In this document: piece after piece, positions 58,940 through 64,000 of the stretch
Numbering within the stretch: position 1 is the first letter of the stretch
How the letters are laid out: each line of letters begins with the position of its first letter
Assembly: GCA_013791905.1 (NCBI GenBank)
Contig: VMSX01000006.1
Coordinates: forward strand, 1 to 64,000
Direction of reading: 5' to 3'
From: Rhodocyclaceae bacterium
Lineage (GTDB): Bacteria > Pseudomonadota > Gammaproteobacteria > Burkholderiales > Rhodocyclaceae
Length of the DNA stretch: 64,000 bases
Translations under genes and position numbers: made by a program
The notes under the pieces: model-generated
The model's input: the letters and a program-made list of their open reading frames with translations, nothing else
Told to the model about the DNA's origin: nothing
Database searches by the model: none

Positions 58940-60658
58940 ATGGATGAGCATCAGTTCTACCCAACGCCCGAAAAGCTTGCACGAAAGGCATGGGCAACCT
59001 TCAAGAACAAGGATTTCTCTCGTGTTCTTGAACCTTCGGCCGGTACCGGCGATTTGGCCAAGGTACATCCGGGGCGCTACGACTCCTGGCGGCGAATCAA
59101 GATCGACTGCTGCGAGATCGACATCTCGAAGCATCCGAATCTGAAAGAGGAGGGCTTTACCATCGTCGGACTTGACTTCATGCAGTTCTCAAGTGCGGCG
59201 GCGTATAGCCATATCCTCATGAATCCACCGTTTGCTCAGGGTGCGCATCATGTCCTGAAGGCCTGGGACATCCTGTTTGACGGTGAAGTGGTGGCGATCA
59301 TCAATGCGGAAACGATCCGGAATCCGTATTCGAAGGAACGCCAAATGCTGACCCGGATCATCGAGCAGCATGGTTCCGTCGAGTTCATCGAGGAGGCATT
59401 CATGGATCCCGATACGAAACGGAAAACAAAGGTCGAAATTGCGCTGGTGCACCTCGTCAAGGAAGCCAACTACGGCAAGGATATCGTCGGCAGCATCATG
59501 GAAGACCTGAAACGGGATTCCATGTCCGACGCCAAACTGGCTGAGGGCTATCGGGAGATGAATGAGCTGGTGCTACCCAACTCGTTTATCGAAAATGCCG
59601 TGCTTACCTTCAATGCAGCGGTTCGCGCCATGCGAGAGTCCGTTCATGCCGAGGCGCGCGCACAGCACTACTCTGGCCTGATCGGGAAAACCTTGACTGA
59701 GATGAACGGCAACATCCCTGCGAAGGAAGCCGCATCAACCTTGGACTTTGTTCGAACCGAACTTGGCAATCGATACGACAAGCTGAAGGATCAGGCGTGG
59801 AGCAATATCCTGCGCTCAACCCAAGTGCTGTCAAAACTGTCGTCTGCAGCACAGAAGCGCCTGGAAGCCGAATTCGAGAATATCAAACACCTCGAATTCA
59901 GCACCGGCAACATCCAGGGATTCCTGCTGGGCCTCGTCGAAAGTCAGGGCGAGATCCAGCTGGGCATGGTGTGCGATGTCTTCGATCAGATAACCCGCTA
60001 CTACTCGGACAACACCGTGTATTACCGTGGCTGGAAGTCGAATGACAAGCATCGTACCTGTGGCATCAGGATCAAAGGCACACGCTTCATATTGCCTGGC
60101 CACCGCGCTGATTCATGGCGCAATGAGCCATCCTGGGACTCGCTTCAATTGCTGCGCGACTTCGACAAGGTATTTGCGCTGCTGGATGGAAAGCAGGAAC
60201 CTGACTTCGGTCTGGCCCATCTTTTCGAGACAAGTTTCAATATGCTGCGCACGTCAAAGCGGATGAGTACGGATTATTTCGATGTCCGCTATTTCAAGGG
60301 CATGGGGACGATCCATTTCTATCCGCGAAACGTGAAACTGATTGACCGTCTCAACCGCATGGTCGGCCGCCATCGTCAATGGCTGCCACCCGAGGGGGAG
60401 TCGGTAACGGAGGGATTCTGGTTGCAATATGACCAGGCAGAGCAGCTGGATAAAGAGGTTCGGGCAGAAGTCGCCAAGCAACACCTGTCCGGCTGGCAAG
60501 ATCCTTTCTGGCGGCTCAGTCGAGGCCGGGAGGATGGCGAAGGCAGCGGTGCTGAAGCAAGCATCGATGCCGCACTTGCCTCCGTGCAGGACCGTCATGG
60601 AATCAGCATCGGCGTTCTCGAAGCAAAACAACAGATGCCGCTACTTCTGGCGGCGTGA
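58940..60658 (+). CDS. DUF4942-type SAM-dependent DNA methyltransferase
   Basis: A 572-residue protein. Residues 31-38 EPSAGTGD are the SAM-binding motif and 95-98 NPPF the catalytic motif of N6-adenine/N4-cytosine methyltransferases. The C-terminal ~250 residues (TVYYRGWKSNDKHRTCGIRI, YFDVRYFKGMGTIHFYPRNV) are the DUF4942 part. No restriction partner is adjacent, so self-protection against host restriction is likely. Start fixed by AAAGGAGAC. Confidence 0.87.
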   Translation: MDEHQFYPTPEKLARKAWATFKNKDFSRVLEPSAGTGDLAKVHPGRYDSWRRIKIDCCEIDISKHPNLKEEGFTIVGLDFMQFSSAAAYSHILMNPPFAQGAHHVLKAWDILFDGEVVAIINAETIRNPYSKERQMLTRIIEQHGSVEFIEEAFMDPDTKRKTKVEIALVHLVKEANYGKDIVGSIMEDLKRDSMSDAKLAEGYREMNELVLPNSFIENAVLTFNAAVRAMRESVHAEARAQHYSGLIGKTLTEMNGNIPAKEAASTLDFVRTELGNRYDKLKDQAWSNILRSTQVLSKLSSAAQKRLEAEFENIKHLEFSTGNIQGFLLGLVESQGEIQLGMVCDVFDQITRYYSDNTVYYRGWKSNDKHRTCGIRIKGTRFILPGHRADSWRNEPSWDSLQLLRDFDKVFALLDGKQEPDFGLAHLFETSFNMLRTSKRMSTDYFDVRYFKGMGTIHFYPRNVKLIDRLNRMVGRHRQWLPPEGESVTEGFWLQYDQAEQLDKEVRAEVAKQHLSGWQDPFWRLSRGREDGEGSGAEASIDAALASVQDRHGISIGVLEAKQQMPLLLAA

Positions 60659-60667
60659 CTTTTCGTT

Positions 60668-60729
60668 CCCATTACGGGGGTGCTTATCCCCGTATGGGGA
60701 GGGTGCCCCCATTTCATTTTGGAGGCACC
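60668..60729 (+). promoter_or_regulatory. Structured leader 14 (radC)
   Basis: Stem TACGGGG/CCCCGTA (60673-60694), with alternative TCCCC/GGGGA. Anti-SD GGTGCC (60702-60707) pairs GGCACC (60724-60729) beside GGAGG. Confidence 0.62.
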
Positions 60730-61323
60730 ATGAAGCAGAAATCAAACGCAGAGCTACTGGCATTGCTGGTAGGCAACGATACGGCAAAGGCGCTCGCATC
60801 CAGGCCACTTGTCGAGATACTTGGGTTTGCCAAGCCTCGCCAGCAACATTTGTGCGAAGAAATGACTCCCTACGTTGTTCATCCAGCATTAGCCGCCGCC
60901 AAGGAACTGTTCAAGCGCTGTTTCAGTGAGCAACTCTCAACTGGCGATCTAAATCTATCCTCACCAGCAGCGGTTCAGTCGTTTCTATGTGCCGAAATCG
61001 GGCACTTGGAGCATGAGTCATTCTGGTGCCTGTGGATGGATGCGCAGAATCGCCTTATCAAGGCTGAAGAGCTTTTTCGCGGGACCACCACTCAAACCAG
61101 TGTCTATCCGCGAGAAGTTGTGAAGCAGGCGATCTCCGTAAACGCGACTGGCGTGATCTTCGCGCATAACCATCCGTCTGGTTTTCCAGAGCCATCAAGA
61201 GCCGACCAAACGCTGACAAGTGCGCTGAAGTCAGCTCTTGCGCTGGTCGACGTGAGAACGCTCGATCATTTCGTCATCGCCGGCAATAAAGCACTCTCAT
61301 TTGCCGAAAGGGGGCTGCTGTAA
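60730..61323 (+). CDS. radC: RadC-family JAB-domain protein
   Basis: A 197-residue protein of the element-borne RadC/YicR family with the metal motif HNHPSG at 146-151 followed by PEPSRAD. The N-terminal helix-hairpin-helix part is short. Molecular role unresolved, often found with ssb and antirestriction genes on mobile elements. Confidence 0.9.
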   Translation: MKQKSNAELLALLVGNDTAKALASRPLVEILGFAKPRQQHLCEEMTPYVVHPALAAAKELFKRCFSEQLSTGDLNLSSPAAVQSFLCAEIGHLEHESFWCLWMDAQNRLIKAEELFRGTTTQTSVYPREVVKQAISVNATGVIFAHNHPSGFPEPSRADQTLTSALKSALALVDVRTLDHFVIAGNKALSFAERGLL

Positions 61324-61368
61324 CTGCTGTATCGATTGATGGAAAGACATTGTGATTTAGTCATTCAA

Positions 61369-61426
61369 CCCATCGGGGGTCTTGCCCCCAGTGGGCGGGG
61401 CCCCCGCCTATCTTAGGAGGCTCCCA
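61369..61426 (+). promoter_or_regulatory. Structured leader 15
   Basis: Stem CCCA-GGGGG / CCCCC-TGGG (61369-61395). GGGGCC (61397-61402) pairs GGC-T-CCC (61419-61425) next to AGGAGG. Confidence 0.55.
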
Positions 61427-62842
61427 GTGAAATCATATGAAGTAACCAAGATTGGCCAACATCGCGGGAAGCCGCGTTTGTGGCTGGAAGGCAGCAAGGC
61501 GCAACTCGGAGGCTTTATGCCGGGGAAACGCTTTGAGGCCAAAAAGGATATCGACAAGCAAATGCTGATTCTTGAGCTGTCGGATTCTGGTTGCCGAATC
61601 GTCTCGCGCAAACTCAAGGGCGAGCGCGAGCTACCGGTGATCGACATCAATAGCGGCGAACTGCTCTCCGTGTTCGATGGGATCGAGGCGGTTCGAGTAG
61701 TTGTTCAGGATGGCAAGATTTTCATCCTGCCGCTGGCCACGGAAATTGCGGTCAAGGAACGACTCGGTCGTCTGAAAGGCAAGCTAGACTCTGGCGCGCC
61801 AATCTTTGTGGGTTCTCTTTCGCATGGCGGCGGGGTGTTGTCGCACGCGATTCATGCCGGGCTGAAAGAATCCGGCGTGAAGGCGAAGCTTGCGTTTGCC
61901 AACGAGATACGCGCAGAACTGCTTGAGCAGGCATCGGAAATGAACGATGCTTGGGATGGCGAAACCTTGCCTCTGGCCGCGCCGATGCAGGAACTGGCAT
62001 TCGACTCCTGGGCGATGAATCAGCTGCCCAAGGTTGAGGTTCTGGAAGCTGGTCTGCCGTGCAGCGGAGCATCAGTTGCCGGCCGAGCCAAACGTGGTCT
62101 GGAACACCCGGAAGCCCATCCCGATGTCGGGCATCTGGTGGTGCCATTCCTGGCCATCATCGCCAAGGTGCAGCCGGCCGTTATCCTTCTGGAAAACGTC
62201 AAGCAATACCTCACGTCGGCCTCGATGTGCATCCTGCGCAATCAACTACGCGACTTTGGCTACAACCTCCACGAGGAAGTGCTGCAGGCAGCGGAATGGA
62301 ACGCGTTGGAGCACCGTGAGCGGCTGTGCATGGTGGCAGTTACCCAAGGGCTTGCCTTCGATTTCGCAGGGCTGGTACGGCCGGACAGAGTGGAGCAACG
62401 GATTGCTGAAATCCTCGATCCCGTTTCGGATGAAGCTTCCTGCTGGAGTCGTATGGAAGGGCTGAAGGCGAAACAGGAGCGCGACAAGGCTGAGGGGAAA
62501 GGCTTTGCCATGCAGATCGTGACACCGTTTGACACAAAGTGTCCGACGATTACGAAGGGATACGCGAAGGTCAGATCGACAGATCCAAAGCTTCAGCATC
62601 CCGGCAATCCAGATCTGCTACGCCAGTTCTCACCGGCAGAGCATGCAAAGATCAAGGGAATACCGGAGCAGGTTGTGGGCGGTCTTTCTGCGACCATTGC
62701 GCATGAGCTACTTGGCCAGTCGATCTGCTATGAGCCCTTCCGGGCTGTTGGCAGGCTTCTTGGTAAGTCAATAAAGGCATGTGGTGAGGCCATCACCCAC
62801 CAGACAGCGCTATCAGCTTATCGCGCTTCGGTTGCTGGCTAA
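61427..62842 (+). CDS. DNA (cytosine-5) methyltransferase
   Basis: A 471-residue protein with a GTG start behind AGGAGG. An N-terminal ~110-residue extension precedes the methyltransferase fold. Motif I-like VGSLSHGGGVLSHAIHAGL is near 128-146, the catalytic Cys in GLPCSGAS (PC at 211-212), LLENVKQY, and EHRERLCMVAV. It modifies element DNA and can block host restriction. Conserved on similar ICEs next to radC. Confidence 0.87.
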   Translation: MKSYEVTKIGQHRGKPRLWLEGSKAQLGGFMPGKRFEAKKDIDKQMLILELSDSGCRIVSRKLKGERELPVIDINSGELLSVFDGIEAVRVVVQDGKIFILPLATEIAVKERLGRLKGKLDSGAPIFVGSLSHGGGVLSHAIHAGLKESGVKAKLAFANEIRAELLEQASEMNDAWDGETLPLAAPMQELAFDSWAMNQLPKVEVLEAGLPCSGASVAGRAKRGLEHPEAHPDVGHLVVPFLAIIAKVQPAVILLENVKQYLTSASMCILRNQLRDFGYNLHEEVLQAAEWNALEHRERLCMVAVTQGLAFDFAGLVRPDRVEQRIAEILDPVSDEASCWSRMEGLKAKQERDKAEGKGFAMQIVTPFDTKCPTITKGYAKVRSTDPKLQHPGNPDLLRQFSPAEHAKIKGIPEQVVGGLSATIAHELLGQSICYEPFRAVGRLLGKSIKACGEAITHQTALSAYRASVAG

Positions 62843-62862
62843 CCTCTGCTGTATCAAATCAT

Positions 62863-62898
62863 GCCCGGTCTCCTCGTCATTGAGGGGCCGGGCGTTTT
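62863..62898 (+). terminator. Terminator of the plus-str and gene series
   Basis: GCCCGG-T-CTCCTC pairs with GAGG-GG-CCGGGC, followed by GTTTTC. It ends transcription after the cytosine methyltransferase. The rest of 62899-63229 shows no gene I can support apart from a seventh YAGCTGG stem-loop. Confidence 0.65.
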
Positions 62899-63048
62899 CA
62901 CTTTGGGGCCGGTTGGCAATTGCTTCGTTCGTGCCACGAAGTTCATGTCGCCGCAGCAATTTAAGCAACAGCCAAAATTGACCCATGAAGATACGCTCGT
63001 TGTCTCGATGGTTCTGCGGCGGGTTTTTGAGCAGAGCTGTCGTACCAA

Positions 63049-63063
63049 GTGGTAGCTGGCCGC
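63049..63063 (+). ncRNA. YAGCTGG hairpin, partial copy 7
   Basis: GTGG/CCGC stem closing TAGCTGG. The downstream CAGC tract is missing and the next gene is on the other strand, so it may be a remnant. Confidence 0.35.
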
Positions 63064-63229
63064 GTGCTTCTCGGCCAATGCGGACCTTGGACGCCCGGCC
63101 AAACTCGGTCGACAATCCATCGGTTACCTGCCACTCAGTTCAGCAGCAAATCGCCCTGACTTGAAGCTTCCTTAATTGATATCGATAGCGTTGCAACATT
63201 CCCGGAAGCAGGAAACAACGATCCGTGGA

Positions 63230-64000
63230 TCACACCCCGCGCACCAAACTCATTACCTGCCCCAAGTCCAGTGATTGCGCCTTCTGTTCGATCTGCGGTA
63301 GATACTGCTGCTGCAACTGCTTGGCAGGAGTCAGCAGGCTCTGGAAGGTTTCCTGCAACAACGCGGTGCTCATGGTGCGACCCCCGGCGTAGTACCGCTT
63401 CGCCACCTGACCGAGCGCATAGGTGGTGGCGAACGAGAAGGCCATGCCGGTAGCAGCACGACCGATCTTCCCGAAGGTCTTTCCTGCCGCCTTGCCGAGC
63501 AAGCCGCCCAGCAGCTTTCGGCCGAACTGCTCTAGATACTGCGAGGTCAACCCGACTCCAGCGGCGGCGATGAACTCCTTGATGTGCCCTTGATCCAGTT
63601 CGACCCCATGAGCTTTACCGATGCCATACACCATGCGGATTTGGAGCGGAATAATCGCCATCGATGCCCAGGACTGGGGTAGCAGCTCGAGTGCTCCGTT
63701 CAGCATGGCGCTGTTCAGGATTGTCTTGTCCAGTTCAGCATCCAGGGGGCCGACTTGTTCCAACGGCTTCACAGGCAAATCGGCGGCGGAAACAATCGGA
63801 TCGATCGCCTGTTCGATTGCACTGGATTGGCCGACGTCGAGGTTCAGGAAAAGCTTGAGTTCGTCGAGGAAAGCACGTTCAGCCGGACTCATGCGTCCGT
63901 CAGCCTCGCAGACGCAGACTGCCATTTCGTAGGCGAACTGGCGCTGCCCGATATCGGTGAGTGTGCCTGCCGCCGTGTCCAGTGGCAGTCGTTTAAGCAA
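63230..64000 (-). CDS. TerB-like / DUF697-like protein, cut by right edge
   Basis: At least 256 residues. The first part has a TerB-like acidic helix pair (CVCEADGRMSPAERAFLDEL). The middle resembles DUF697/YcjF (IPLQIRMVYGIGKAHGVELD, then AAAGVGLTSQYLEQFGRKLL) with two hydrophobic segments rich in Gly/Ala. Probably membrane-associated. The frame continues to the window end, where a TTG could be the start, so the 5' end is uncertain. Function unknown. Confidence 0.6.
   Translation of the reverse strand: MLKRLPLDTAAGTLTDIGQRQFAYEMAVCVCEADGRMSPAERAFLDELKLFLNLDVGQSSAIEQAIDPIVSAADLPVKPLEQVGPLDAELDKTILNSAMLNGALELLPQSWASMAIIPLQIRMVYGIGKAHGVELDQGHIKEFIAAAGVGLTSQYLEQFGRKLLGGLLGKAAGKTFGKIGRAATGMAFSFATTYALGQVAKRYYAGGRTMSTALLQETFQSLLTPAKQLQQQYLPQIEQKAQSLDLGQVMSLVRGV

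Noticed and set aside
47764-61426. Leaders as ordinary rho-independent terminators
   Set aside because: The stems are not followed by T-runs and the element has separate, typical terminators next to them.
62813-63115. 100-codon minus-strand frame behind the cytosine methyltransferase
   Set aside because: Runs through the terminator hairpin and the YAGCTGG stem-loop, no recognisable protein pattern.

Overview
The window reads as the chromosome of a GC-rich betaproteobacterium. Gene content (DadA, a YheS-type ABC-F protein, a PpiC/BolA/YciI/YciB/MsrB operon, a TAXI-TRAP transporter, DsrC-like protein, CoA-acid metabolism) fits Rhodocyclales or a close relative; this placement is inferred by eye, not from a search. 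Nearly everything left of about 40.18 kb is chromosomal, mostly on the minus strand. Everything to the right belongs to an integrated mobile element that runs off the right edge.

Left part (1-40.1 kb). An IS110-type element is cut by the left edge. Then come prfC, ald, a higBA toxin-antitoxin pair, a histidine phosphatase with gpmA, and an exported metallo-beta-lactamase-fold protein. From about 7.2 to 11.45 kb lies accessory DNA: a TumE/TumA-like toxin-antitoxin pair followed by a string of minus-strand genes separated by attC-like recombination sites. I read this as an integron cassette array without an integrase in view. 11.8-19.2 kb is a transport and CoA-activation operon (TAXI binding protein, fused TRAP permease, crotonase, NDP-forming acyl-CoA synthetase, second crotonase). 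It is followed by glutamate dehydrogenase, YitT, acetate kinase with a MaoC-Pta fusion, and a purine salvage block (hpt, apt, NCS2 permease). 27-40 kb holds small redox proteins, an Mrr-type restriction nuclease, a LysR regulator divergent from a DsrC-like gene, MtfA, a DMT permease, the ppiC-msrB operon, dadA, an ArsM-like methyltransferase and yheS. A short intergenic repeat (core AAGTCGGCGCTGGCGGGACG) occurs 13 times in this part, and I did not find it in the right part.

Right part (40.18-64 kb). A tRNA-Ser(GGA) gene is represented only by its 3' part, next to a tyrosine integrase: this is one end of an integrative and probably conjugative element. Behind the integrase come an ABC-3C conflict system (HNH effector, small middle component, DUF2326 ATPase), an AlpA-like regulator, a UvrD-like helicase and an AcaB/PFL_4669-like protein. 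Then a long plus-strand series follows: two microproteins, RecE-like nuclease, RecT, an orphan NrdJb-like protein, SSB, Zn-ribbon/Toprim primase, ArdC-like antirestriction protein, an LPD29 protein, a DUF4942 methyltransferase, RadC, a cytosine methyltransferase and several unknown small proteins. This looks like a DNA establishment, replication and anti-restriction module.

The most striking observation is RNA-level. Fifteen leaders on the plus strand of the element share one architecture although their sequences differ: a GC-rich stem, a loop that can usually pair just downstream (pseudoknot-like), and an anti-Shine-Dalgarno strand matched to that gene's own Shine-Dalgarno. In several leaders the pseudoknot strand overlaps the anti-SD, so the two states exclude each other. 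Six intergenic regions (with a seventh fragment) also carry a second structured motif: an invariant YAGCTGG loop on compensating stems, followed by a conserved CAGC that can pair with the loop. I propose these as two coordinated regulatory RNA families of the element.
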